The notes under the pieces were generated by a model. The model had not been told where the DNA came from. It did not search any database and worked only from the letters and a program-made list of their open reading frames with translations. This document shows positions 52,395 through 59,824 of a stretch of DNA of 64,000 bases, piece by piece; position 1 is the first letter of the stretch, and each line of letters starts with the position of its first letter. This stretch comes from Streptomyces sp. NBC_01446 (lineage in GTDB: Bacteria > Actinomycetota > Actinomycetes > Streptomycetales > Streptomycetaceae). A program made the translations under genes and the position numbers. Location: positions 5,294,001-5,358,000 of the forward strand of contig NZ_JAPEPO010000001.1 in NCBI RefSeq assembly GCF_026340095.1, in the 5' to 3' direction.

Positions 52395-52510
52395 TGGCTG
52401 GTCGCGCGGTTCCCCGCGCCCCTGCGATGCGCACTTCGTGCGGGCTTGAAAAGGCTGCGGCGAAGCCGCATGCCTTCAAGGGAGCGGGGAACTGCGCGGC
52501 CACGACGGGC
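52395..52510. repeat. Long imperfect hairpin repeat, Streptomyces intergenic type
   Basis: An outer arm, GTCGCGCGGTTCCCCGCGCC at 52401 onward, is complementary with small bulges to AGGGAGCGGGGAACTGCGCG (52479 onward). The inner hairpin CTTGAA...TTCAAG (52445-52480) has TGCGGC-GAA-GCCGCA at its tip. I recognise this GGTTCCCCGCGCCCCT style as a high-copy dispersed element in Streptomyces. It lies between convergent genes and may end transcription. Confidence 0.65.
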
Positions 52511-52554
52511 CCCGCACCCGGGAGCGAAGGATCAGCCCCCACGGCGTGTAGCCG

Positions 52555-53763
52555 TCACACGCCCACCCCGACCCGCTCCTCGACGGGCGCCCCGTCCCCC
52601 AGCCCTCCTGGAAGGACCCGCGCAAGCCACTCCGCGCGGCCCGCCGCCATCGGCCCGAGGACCGCGAGCAGGAGCACGTAGCCCGCGATGAACGGCGACA
52701 GCCGCTCGTCCAGGCCCGCGCCCGCCGCCATCGTGGCGAGGATCAGGGCGAACTCGCCCCGGGCGAGCAGCGTCGTGGAGATGTTCGCGGCGGGGCCGGG
52801 CCCGAACCCGTACACGCGCGCCGCACCGAGTCCCGCGAGCACGTTCATCACCAGCGTCACCGCGACAGCGGCCAGCACCGGCCACAGCACCGTCGGCAGG
52901 TCGCCCGGGTCGATGGAGAGGCCGAACGCGAAGAAGAAGATCGCCCCGAACGCGTCCCGCAGGGGGTGCACCAGCTTGCGGATGCGCTCGCCCGAGGTGG
53001 TGGAGCCGAGCATCAGGCCGACCATGAACGCGCCGATCGCGTCCGCGACGCCGAACCACTCGGAGACCCCGGCGACGAACACGGCCGCGCCGAGGAAGGA
53101 GATGACGAGGAGCTCGTCGTCCTTGGTGTGGAAGAGACGGCCCACGATGCGGGTGCCGAAGCGCGCCGCGAGGGCGAGCAGCAGGAGGAAGCCGAAGGCC
53201 TTGCCGCCGTCCATGACCGCCGACGCCAGGCTGTCCGCGCCGGACAGGATCGGCTGGAGCGCGGCCAGGTAGAGGGCCAGGAAGATGTCCTCGACGACGA
53301 TGATCCCGAGGATCGGCTTGGTCTCCGGATTGCCGAGGCGGCCGGTGTCGACCAGCACCTTCGTGACGATCGCCGACGAGGAGATGCCGAGGACCCCGGC
53401 GAGGACCAGAGCCTCGGAGGTGCCCCAGCCGAGGGCGAATCCGAAGCCGAGGCCCGCGCCGACGTTCAGCGCGAGGTACGTCCCTCCGGCGACGGCCATC
53501 TTCCGGCCGCCGGTCTTGAGGTCGTCCAGATGGAACTCGAGGCCCAGGTAGAAGAGCAGCAGGACCAGGCCGAGCGCGGAGAGCATCTCCAGGTCGTGCG
53601 GGTCGGCGACCAGCACGATGCCGGGGGTGTGGGGGCCGAGGAGGATCCCGGCCAGGATGAACAGGGGGATGGTGGGGAGCCCGATGCGCCCGCCGAGGCG
53701 GGCGAGTACGGCGGCGGCGAGAAAGGCGCCGCCCATGGCTATCAGGGTGTCTGCATGTCCGAT
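52555..53763 (-). CDS. Cation/proton antiporter (CPA2 / KefB type)
   Basis: About 402-aa membrane protein with 12-13 helices; the Na/H exchanger core includes LGISSSAIVTKVLVDTGRLG and VVEDIFLALYLAALQPIL with the ion-site Asp. No C-terminal TrkA-N domain. The first canonical start is ATG 53736, but the frame continues up to GHADTLIAMGG preceded by ATC at 53761-53763, which sits 9 bases after AAGGAA. I extend the gene to that ATC as a probable non-canonical start; otherwise the annotated start is 53736. Role: monovalent cation or pH homeostasis. Confidence 0.85.
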   Translation of the reverse strand: MGHADTLIAMGGAFLAAAVLARLGGRIGLPTIPLFILAGILLGPHTPGIVLVADPHDLEMLSALGLVLLLFYLGLEFHLDDLKTGGRKMAVAGGTYLALNVGAGLGFGFALGWGTSEALVLAGVLGISSSAIVTKVLVDTGRLGNPETKPILGIIVVEDIFLALYLAALQPILSGADSLASAVMDGGKAFGFLLLLALAARFGTRIVGRLFHTKDDELLVISFLGAAVFVAGVSEWFGVADAIGAFMVGLMLGSTTSGERIRKLVHPLRDAFGAIFFFAFGLSIDPGDLPTVLWPVLAAVAVTLVMNVLAGLGAARVYGFGPGPAANISTTLLARGEFALILATMAAGAGLDERLSPFIAGYVLLLAVLGPMAAGRAEWLARVLPGGLGDGAPVEERVGVGV

Positions 53764-53808
53764 GGGTCCGTTCCTTCCGTTCTTGGCTTGGTCGAATGAG
53801 TGGCTCAG

Positions 53809-53841
53809 GTCAAGAGAAGGTCAAGAGCGCGTCAATAGTTA
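53809..53841 (-). promoter_or_regulatory. Three direct repeats at 11-bp period upstream of antiporter
   Basis: GTCAA occurs at 53809, 53820 and 53831 (TTGAC on the antiporter strand) as GTCAAGAGAAG, GTCAAGAGCGC and GTCAATAGTTA. Tandem 11-bp units are typical of OmpR-family sites such as PhoP boxes. The array ends about 46 bp before the proposed start. Confidence 0.5.
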
Positions 53842-53952
53842 GCTTACCAAACCATTTTCTGGAGACGCGGGTGGGGTTCTCCCGGCCCCTGTTTCGCCAG
53901 CGGCCCGCATGACGACTCTGACGGCCCCCGCCTGCGCGGGAGTGGCCGCCTG

Positions 53953-54626
53953 ATGGTCCCCGGCGGCCTCGCCCGCGCCGCCGTCCGTCTCAAGCCCGCG
54001 GCCTTCGTCGGCACTTTCGTCGCCCGGATGACGGCCGCGATGATCGTCTCGGCCTGCGGCATTCTCCAGGAGACCGGCGTACGCGCCTCCGTCCCGCCCG
54101 AGCCGCCCCTGGCTCTCGGCTCCAGTCGAGCAGGGGGGACCCCCGTCGCGGGCGCCGCCGTCGCCGACCAGCGCGCCCGTCGTCGCCGACCAGTGCGCCC
54201 GCTTCGTCACCGGCTCCGGCGAGGACCGCGAGGACGACTCCGTCCAGGTGCCCGACCGCGCCTTCCTCGACAACTCCCTGGTGGCGAAGGCCGCTTCGGC
54301 CCCGGGCGCGCGCACCGCCGTCGCCGACCCCACCTTCCCCGTACAGCGGAACGGGAAGCCGGTCACCGCCCACTGGGGCCCCACCGCATTCACCGGCGAG
54401 AAGCTCACCGCGGGCCGCGCCCCGCACCCCGGCGAAGTCGTCCTCGCCGGCATCGGGCTCGGCACGCGTACTGCCGTCGCCCCGCTGGTGACGATGATGA
54501 ACGGCCTGACAGGGCAGTCCCCGTACATCCCGCCGCTCGTGCGCAAACTCCTTCGCCGGGTCCGTCCTGGTCCTCGGCGCGGCCGCGACCGCGCTCCCGG
54601 CCCGGGAGGCCCTGCGCAGGCCGTAG
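53953..54626 (+). pseudogene. Remnant of an FtsX-like ABC permease
   Basis: Three pieces of an FtsX-type permease are readable in different frames. The N-terminus is MVPGGLARAAVRLKPAAFVG, then TFVARMTAAMIVSACGILQE. The extracellular part is DRAFLDNSLVAKAASAPGAR, then TAVADPTFPVQRNGKPVTAHW. The extreme C-terminus SVLVLGAAATALPAREALRR ends at TAG 54624-54626. Intact proteins of this type have about 800 residues, so most of the gene is deleted. No ATPase partner remains beside it. Confidence 0.75.
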
Positions 54627-54636
54627 GGTCGGCCGC

Positions 54637-55104
54637 ATGCTGACCCTCGCCGAGGTGGAGGCCCTGGCACGCAGGGCCCACGCCACCCAGACGGACAAGG
54701 CCGGACGCCCCTACGCGGAACACCTGGAGGCGGTCGCCGAAGGTGTACGCGCCCGGGGCGGCGACGACGAGCAGATCGCGGCGGCCTGGCTGCACGACGC
54801 GATCGAGGACGACGCGCTCTCACCGCAGTGGCTGGCCGCGGCGGACCTCACGGACCGCACGAAGGGCGTCGTCCTCGCCCTCACCAAGCGCTCCGGAGAG
54901 CCTCAAGAGGCCTACGCGCAACGAATTCTGGCCACTCCGGGCGCGTTGCTGGTGAAGGAGTCGGATCTGGCCCACAACGCGAACCCCGCCCGTCTGGCGG
55001 TCCTGGACGCAGCGACCAGAGACCGCCTGACGAAGAAGTACGCGGGGATGCGGGCCCTGCTGGGCCTGGGTACCCAGGCCCAGAGGAAAGACCCTAGGCC
55101 TTGA
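54637..55104 (+). CDS. Small HD-domain hydrolase (RelA/SpoT HD type)
   Basis: 155-aa single-domain protein. HD-fold metal motifs: ARRAHATQTDKAGRPYAEHL (His near residue 14, His in YAEHL), AAWLHDAIEDDALSPQWL (HD) and VKESDLAHNANPARL (Asp). The arrangement resembles stand-alone (p)ppGpp hydrolases (Mesh1-type small alarmone hydrolases). No synthetase domain. ATG 54637 has no Shine-Dalgarno; TAGGGT just upstream suggests a leaderless mRNA that starts inside the stop region of the decayed permease. Its 3' end overlaps the convergent acyltransferase by 11 bp. Confidence 0.85.
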   Translation: MLTLAEVEALARRAHATQTDKAGRPYAEHLEAVAEGVRARGGDDEQIAAAWLHDAIEDDALSPQWLAAADLTDRTKGVVLALTKRSGEPQEAYAQRILATPGALLVKESDLAHNANPARLAVLDAATRDRLTKKYAGMRALLGLGTQAQRKDPRP

Positions 55105-56287
55105 CCTGCCCGCGGTCCCGCGCCAGCTGTGCCGCGTCCTTCTTGAACGCCCACTCCATCTTCGGCTCCATCGCGAACCGGAACATCCGCTGGACCGGGG
55201 GAGTGCACAAGGCCGTGATCAGGGAGGCCGCGACGACCGTCACGAACACCTCGCCCAGCGGCGTGTGCAGCCAGGCGTAGTCGTCGAACCAGCCCCAGAA
55301 CCGCGAGCCCTTCGCGATGAACCCGTGCAGCAGGTAGCCGTACAGCGTCCCCGCGCCCAGCACGGTGAACCACACCTTCCGCCGCGGCACCCAGGCGAAG
55401 AAGCATGCGGTGAGGACGACCGAGCAGCCGAAGAGCGCGAACGTCATCACGGCACCGGCCCACCACGGCGCGCCCAGCTCCTGCGCGCTGTCGCGGTGAT
55501 AGAACCACGCCGACGTCATCCGCGGAGCGGCCCAGTAGGCCAGCACCAGCGCCGCCGCGAAGATCGGCACGGACAGGATCCGCACCTCGCGCCGGCGCAC
55601 CAGCTGGAAGTGCTCGGGCTTCAGGAACAGGCCGAGCACGAAGAAGGGGAGGAACTGCAGTACGCGCTGGAGGTCGAGGTCGTCGCCGATGTCGGGGGAG
55701 ACGGAGGCGAGTACGGCGATGGCGACGGCGAGCGGCACCGGCCAGCGGACGATCTTCCACAGCGGGGTGGTGAGCCGCCAGATGAACAGGGCGACCAGGA
55801 ACCAGGTCAGGTACCAGGGGTCGAGCAGGCTGAACGGCTGCGTCGGGTCGTTGTCCGCCCAGCGCTTGAAGAAGGTGTACGCGATCTCGAAGATCACGTA
55901 CGGCACCGCGACCCCGGTGATGAGCCGCCGGAGCCGGTCGGGCCGCATGTCGAAGCTGCGGGAGAAGTAGCCGGAGATCACGATGAACGCCGGCATGTGG
56001 AACGTGTAGACGGTCATGTAGAGCGCCTCGGCGACGCGGCTGTGATCCGTCAGCGGTTCCCAGGAGTGGCCCATCGCGACCAGCACGATGGCCAGGTACT
56101 TGGCGTTGTCGAAGAACGCGTCCCGCTGTTTCGCGGGCTTGGCGGCCGGTGTGGGGGGAGCGGCTGCCGTATTCGGTGGCTGATGGGCGGGGGCCGTCTG
56201 TGCCGCAGGGAGCGGGGCTCGGGTGGGGGCAGCGCGGAACATCTGAGGCACCCTAGCGGCGCCCGCGGTATTTCGTAAAACCCTCAC
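55094..56287 (-). CDS. Acyltransferase family 3 membrane protein, TTA codon at position 4
   Basis: 397-aa inner-membrane protein with a Pro/Ala-rich N-terminal tail (about 55 residues) and ten helices. The acyltransferase-3 signatures are FFDNAKYLAIVLVAMGHSWE, where the His is the usual catalytic residue, and TFHMPAFIVISGYF. It probably O-acetylates an exported glycan or lipid. GTG 56287 is chosen because AAGGAGG lies 7 bases upstream. Codon 4 is TTA, so translation should depend on the bldA leucyl-tRNA. The stop overlaps the HD gene end. Confidence 0.9.
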   Translation of the reverse strand: MRVLRNTAGAARVPQMFRAAPTRAPLPAAQTAPAHQPPNTAAAPPTPAAKPAKQRDAFFDNAKYLAIVLVAMGHSWEPLTDHSRVAEALYMTVYTFHMPAFIVISGYFSRSFDMRPDRLRRLITGVAVPYVIFEIAYTFFKRWADNDPTQPFSLLDPWYLTWFLVALFIWRLTTPLWKIVRWPVPLAVAIAVLASVSPDIGDDLDLQRVLQFLPFFVLGLFLKPEHFQLVRRREVRILSVPIFAAALVLAYWAAPRMTSAWFYHRDSAQELGAPWWAGAVMTFALFGCSVVLTACFFAWVPRRKVWFTVLGAGTLYGYLLHGFIAKGSRFWGWFDDYAWLHTPLGEVFVTVVAASLITALCTPPVQRMFRFAMEPKMEWAFKKDAAQLARDRGQVKA

Positions 56288-56768
56288 GTCAAATCCTCCT
56301 TACCGCGCGAGTACCCCCGATTCGGAGAAGTCGGCATAGCGATGACGAAGTTTTCGCAGGTCTTCTGAACGGACTTCGGGAGGCATCCATATGAGTCCGT
56401 TATGACCACTCTCATCCTGATTAAATAGTGCATATCGGCCGGACTCGACCACCCTGGATGTGGCCCCCGCGACAATTCGAATTCGCGGCGAACAGCGCAT
56501 GCGTGATCCCGCGTGCCCACGATGTGGACATGCTGTGTGTGCATGGAAACGATCAGGCCGAATTACCGGCCACGGGAACCCGCGAAATTGCCCGGGGGAC
56601 ACGCGCCGATCATGTGCCCCAAGGGTGCGCGGCCGGCGCGCCGCCGCACGGGAGTGGCCGACGATGCGTCACCCGCCGCATACGGGGGCCGTGTTGGTGG
56701 CACGATGGTTCTGGCGGGGGTGTGCGGGGTCGTACCCCCCGGGCCGGGAGTGCGGACCGACCTAGGGT
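56288..56768. other. Low-GC intergenic region upstream of acyltransferase
   Basis: This 481-bp stretch is visibly AT-richer than its surroundings, especially about 56290-56590. It holds a weak ORF on the minus strand (see 56300-56452) and overlapping short ORFs without family resemblance. One plus-strand ORF (56513 onward) begins with a Cys-rich stretch but loses protein character. I see no RNA gene. Confidence 0.5.
56300..56452 (-). CDS. Possible small or truncated ORF coupled to acyltransferase
   Basis: 50-codon frame reading MVESGRYALFNQDESGHNGL, then IWMPPEVRSEDLRKLRHRYA, ending SGVLAR. Composition looks protein-like, but codons are AT-rich (CTA, TTT, AAT, GAT), unlike Streptomyces genes. 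Its TAA stop lies within the acyltransferase Shine-Dalgarno (TAAGGAGG), which suggests coupling. It may be the tail of a decayed or imported gene. An overlapping frame in the same region (56284-56544) contains a TTA codon and equally lacks homology. Confidence 0.3.
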   Translation of the reverse strand: MVESGRYALFNQDESGHNGLIWMPPEVRSEDLRKLRHRYADFSESGVLAR

Positions 56769-56972
56769 GTGATCAGTGTGGCCATTTCGCTGTCAGTCGT
56801 ACTGCTGTTGGCGATCATTCTCGTGGTGCTGATCCGGGGAGGGTCGATCAAGGCCGGGCCTGCCGTCGTGGCGGTCCTGTTCGGGTTCTTCCTGGCCTCG
56901 ACCGGAATGGCCGACGACATCCAGAGGTTCCTGAACTCGATAGCGGACACGATCAACTCGATCCAGTTCTGA
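56769..56972 (+). CDS. Small membrane protein, conserved hypothetical
   Basis: 67-aa protein with two hydrophobic helices (ISLSVVLLLAIILVVLIRGG, then AGPAVVAVLFGFFLAST) and an amphipathic C-terminus DDIQRFLNSIADTINSIQF. No signal cleavage site is clear. GTG 56769 is used; GTG 56778 is an alternative and would fit a leaderless start from TAGGGT at 56763-56768. Similar proteins are common upstream of tig in Streptomyces; function unknown. Confidence 0.8.
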   Translation: MISVAISLSVVLLLAIILVVLIRGGSIKAGPAVVAVLFGFFLASTGMADDIQRFLNSIADTINSIQF

Positions 56973-57009
56973 CGGCTCGGGAGACCGTCCGGCCCAGGGC
57001 GTGAAAAAA

Positions 57010-57043
57010 CCCCGGGCCCGATTCGTGAGAACCGGGCCCGGGG
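57010..57043 (-). terminator. Rho-independent terminator of tRNA-Gly
   Basis: CCCCGGGCCCG (57010-57020) pairs with 57033-57043; on the minus strand the stem is followed by six T (57004-57009). It is the only terminator in the window with a real T-run. Confidence 0.9.
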
Positions 57044-57050
57044 CCACAAG

Positions 57051-57121
57051 AGCGGGCGACGGGAATCGAACCCGCGTAGCTAGTTTGGAAGACTAGGGCT
57101 CTACCATTGAGCTACGCCCGC
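57051..57121 (-). tRNA. tRNA-Gly (anticodon TCC)
   Basis: 71-nt gene without encoded CCA. Acceptor stem GCGGGCG/CGCCCGC, D-arm GCTC-AATGGTA-GAGC, anticodon arm CTAGT-CTTCCAA-ACTAG with TCC, T-loop TTCGATT. Discriminator T. A T-run terminator follows. Confidence 0.97.
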
Positions 57122-57262
57122 ACAGCTTGCGCCGCAGGTCGGTGACCGCGGCAACGGGAAGCATCGTAGCGGGTCGGACCCCCTCGTCGCACACCGCATT
57201 CACTCTGCTCGCAATGCGGGAGCCGCACCGGCCGCGTGCATGTACCCTACGTGTCGCACCGA

Positions 57263-57336
57263 CGGGGTGTGGCGCAGCTTGGTAGCGCGTCCGCTTTGGG
57301 AGCGGAAGGCCGTGGGTTCAAATCCCGCCACCCCGA
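57263..57336 (+). tRNA. tRNA-Pro (anticodon TGG)
   Basis: 74-nt gene: acceptor CGGGGTG/CACCCCG, D-arm GCGC-AGCTTGGTA-GCGC, anticodon arm CCGCT-TTGGGAG-CGG with anticodon TGG, T-loop TTCAAAT. CCA is encoded directly after the discriminator A (57337-57339). Confidence 0.97.
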
Positions 57337-57388
57337 CCAGCGTCGCAACAGCAGCGTCTCAAGCGGTAGACGCCTCCTCAAGATCGCG

Positions 57389-57419
57389 TTGTGGGTCGGC
57401 TCCGGCTTGCCGTTACTAT
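57389..57419 (+). promoter_or_regulatory. Candidate tig promoter
   Basis: TACTAT (57414-57419) is a good -10 hexamer. TTGTGG (57389-57394) is a possible -35 at a long 19-bp spacing. It would give a 5' leader of about 65 nt before tig. Confidence 0.45.
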
Positions 57420-57489
57420 GCAAGCTGCGTGCCCGTGTGTCTCTTAACCGGGCAGGAACCCAGAAGTCAGCCCCCAAGGAGACCGAACC

Positions 57490-58878
57490 GTGAAGAGCGC
57501 CGTGGAGACCCTGAACCCGACCCGGGTTCGGCTCAGCATCGAGGTGCCCTTCGAGGAGCTCAAGGACAGCCTCGACGCGGCGTACAAGAAGATCAACCAG
57601 CAGGTCACGGTGAAGGGCTTCCGCAAGGGCAAGATCCCTGCCCGCGTCATCGACCAGCGGTTCGGCCGCGGCGCCGTGCTTGAGGAGGCCGTCAACGACG
57701 CGCTTCCGAAGTTCTACACCGAAGCGGTCAACGAGGCCGAGCTCAACGTGCTGGGCCAGCCCGAGGTCGACATCACGGAGCTGAAGGACGGCGAGACGCT
57801 GAACTTCACCGCCGAGGTCGACATCCGTCCCGAGATCGAGATTCCGGACTACTCCGGCATCGAGGTCGAGGTCGACGCCATCGAGGTCAGCGACGAGGAT
57901 GTGGACAAGTCGGTGGAGCAGCTCCGCGAGCGCTTCGCCTCCACCTCCCCGGTCGAGCGTGCCGCCGAGGACGGCGACGTCGTCACGATCGACCTCGAGG
58001 CCAAGGTCGACGGCGAGGTGCTCGAGGACGGCGTTGCGTCCGGCGTCTCGTACACGATCGGCTCGGGCGAGCTCCTCGAGGGCATCGACGAGGCCGTGAA
58101 GGGCCTGGAGGCCGGTGGCGAGGCCACCTTCACCTCCGAGCTCAAGGGCGGCTCCGCCGAGGGCAAGGAGGCCGAGGTCACCGTCAAGGTCACCCAGGTC
58201 GCCGCTCGTGAACTGCCGTCCCTGGACGACGAGTTCGCGCAGCTCGCCTCCGAGTTCGACACCCTCGACGAGCTGAAGGCCGACAGCCGCAAGCGCCTCG
58301 AGAACATGAAGCAGTACGACCAGGCCACGCAGGCCCAGGAGCGCGTCCTGGAGAAGCTGCTCGAGCTGGTCGAGGTCCCCGTTCCCGAGAAGCTGCTCGA
58401 GGACGAGGTCAAGACCCGCAAGCACAACCTCGAGCACCACCAGCTCGGCCAGATGGGCCTCGACCTCGAGAAGTACCTCGAGATCCAGGGCAAGACGGTC
58501 GAGGAGTTCGACGCCGAGACCGCCGAGCAGGCCGTCAAGGGCATCAAGACGCAGTTCGTCCTCGACGAGCTCGTCAACAAGGAGAAGCTGAACGTCAACC
58601 AGGAGGAGCTCACCGAGCACCTCATGCGGCGCGCGCAGTCCTCCGGCATGTCCCCCGACCAGTTCGCCCAGGCCGTCGTCGAAGGCGGCCAGGTCCCGAT
58701 GCTGGTCGGCGAGGTCGCCCGCGGCAAGGCCCTCGCGGTCGTCGTCGAGGCCGCCACGGTCAAGGACACGAACGGCGAGATCGTCGACCTCGAGGACGAC
58801 GAGGACGAGTCGGCTGCCGCCGGCGAGACCGTCGAGGCGGACGCCTCCGCCGAGGCCGAGGACAAGAACGAGGCCTGA
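57490..58878 (+). CDS. tig: Trigger factor
   Basis: 462-aa ribosome-associated chaperone and prolyl isomerase that binds nascent chains at the exit tunnel. The ribosome-docking signature GFRKGKIPARVIDQRFG is at about residues 40-56; the FKBP-type PPIase domain follows (AAEDGDVVTIDLEAKVDGEV onward) and then the helical C-domain with an acidic tail. AAGGAG lies 8 bases before GTG 57490. It precedes the clp genes, so chaperone and protease are clustered, but a strong hairpin separates them. Confidence 0.97.
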   Translation: MKSAVETLNPTRVRLSIEVPFEELKDSLDAAYKKINQQVTVKGFRKGKIPARVIDQRFGRGAVLEEAVNDALPKFYTEAVNEAELNVLGQPEVDITELKDGETLNFTAEVDIRPEIEIPDYSGIEVEVDAIEVSDEDVDKSVEQLRERFASTSPVERAAEDGDVVTIDLEAKVDGEVLEDGVASGVSYTIGSGELLEGIDEAVKGLEAGGEATFTSELKGGSAEGKEAEVTVKVTQVAARELPSLDDEFAQLASEFDTLDELKADSRKRLENMKQYDQATQAQERVLEKLLELVEVPVPEKLLEDEVKTRKHNLEHHQLGQMGLDLEKYLEIQGKTVEEFDAETAEQAVKGIKTQFVLDELVNKEKLNVNQEELTEHLMRRAQSSGMSPDQFAQAVVEGGQVPMLVGEVARGKALAVVVEAATVKDTNGEIVDLEDDEDESAAAGETVEADASAEAEDKNEA

Positions 58879-58904
58879 GCCCCGGTCTGATCTCTTCTGC
58901 GTAG

Positions 58905-58938
58905 CTGGGCCCCGGGACGGCATCGTCCCGGGGCCCAG
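58905..58938 (+). terminator. Terminator of tig, 15-bp perfect stem
   Basis: CTGGGCCCCGGGACG pairs perfectly with its complement around GCAT. Confidence 0.85.
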
Positions 58939-58966
58939 TCGTACCTGTGGGGCGGGGCGCAACATG

Positions 58967-58977
58967 CGCTCACAGCG
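58967..58977. promoter_or_regulatory. ClgR-type operator CGCTCACAGCG upstream of clpP1
   Basis: Matches the ClgR core CGC-Y-N-A-N-R-GCG at every defined position and is followed by AAC as the consensus prefers. It lies 174 bp upstream of clpP1. ClgR is the known activator of clpP1P2 in Streptomyces and Corynebacterium. Confidence 0.7.
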
Positions 58978-59150
58978 AACAGTTCCCCTTGCGGGATTCA
59001 CCGAAGGGACCCGCGCGTTAGGGTCCATGAATACGAGGGCAGATGAGTCCCCGCAGCCGCCGCCGAACGGCGGTGTGCAGGTGCGGGGCCCCGGCCCTCC
59101 GGATAAGACGCGAGACGGCGCGTTGCCGTCAGAGACGAGCAGGTGGATAC

Positions 59151-59771
59151 GTGACGAATCTGATGCCTTCCGCCGCCGGTGAGCCGTCCCTCGGTGGTGG
59201 CCTCGGCGACCAGGTCTACAGCCGACTGCTCAACGACCGCATCATCTTCCTAGGCCAGCAGGTCGACGACGAGATCGCCAACAAGATCACTGCCCAGATG
59301 CTCCTCCTGGCCGCTGCCGACCAGGACAAGGACATCTACCTCTACATCAACAGCCCCGGCGGCTCGGTGACGGCCGGCATGGCGGTCTACGACACCATGC
59401 AGTACATCCAGAACGACGTCGTCACCATCGGCATGGGCATGGCCGCCTCCATGGGTCAGTTCCTGCTGACCGGCGGTACCCCGGGCAAGCGCTTCGCGCT
59501 GCCGAACACGGACATTCTGATGCACCAGGGCTCCGCCGGCATCGGCGGTACGGCTTCGGACGTCAAGATCCAGGCCGAGTACCTGCTGCGCACCAAGAAG
59601 CGCATGGCGGAGATCACCGCCCGGCACTCCGGGCAGACCGTCGAGACGATCATCCGTGACGGTGACCGCGACCGCTGGTACACCGCCGACGAGGCCAAGG
59701 CATACGGCCTCATCGACGAGATCATCAGTGCCGCTACGGGTGTTCCGGGCGGCGGCGGCACCGGGGCCTGA
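59151..59771 (+). CDS. clpP1: ATP-dependent Clp protease proteolytic subunit 1
   Basis: 206-aa subunit of the tetradecameric ClpP peptidase. Catalytic triad: Ser100 in GMAASMGQF, His125 in MHQGSAG and Asp174 in DGDRDRW. The handle region and GGSVTAGMAVYDTMQ are standard. GTG 59151 (MTNLMPSAAG) is chosen with AGGTGG upstream; the longer frame from 59043 is not. It is first gene of the clpP1-clpP2 operon. In Streptomyces it partners ClpX or ClpC and is regulated by ClgR. Confidence 0.97.
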   Translation: MTNLMPSAAGEPSLGGGLGDQVYSRLLNDRIIFLGQQVDDEIANKITAQMLLLAAADQDKDIYLYINSPGGSVTAGMAVYDTMQYIQNDVVTIGMGMAASMGQFLLTGGTPGKRFALPNTDILMHQGSAGIGGTASDVKIQAEYLLRTKKRMAEITARHSGQTVETIIRDGDRDRWYTADEAKAYGLIDEIISAATGVPGGGGTGA

Positions 59772-59824
59772 AACCCCGGTCGCGCGGTCATCCAAGCCCA
59801 CCTCACCAGGACGGAACACCGACC

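Noticed and set aside
56284..56544. 86-codon minus-strand ORF ending on the acyltransferase start codon
   Set aside because: Overlap GTGA is attractive, but the peptide shows no family resemblance and competes with another weak frame; kept only as a remark.
56513..57004. Cys-rich plus-strand ORF starting near 56513
   Set aside because: The CCVC start is suggestive of a zinc protein, but the frame overlaps the small membrane protein and has no second cysteine cluster of the right type.
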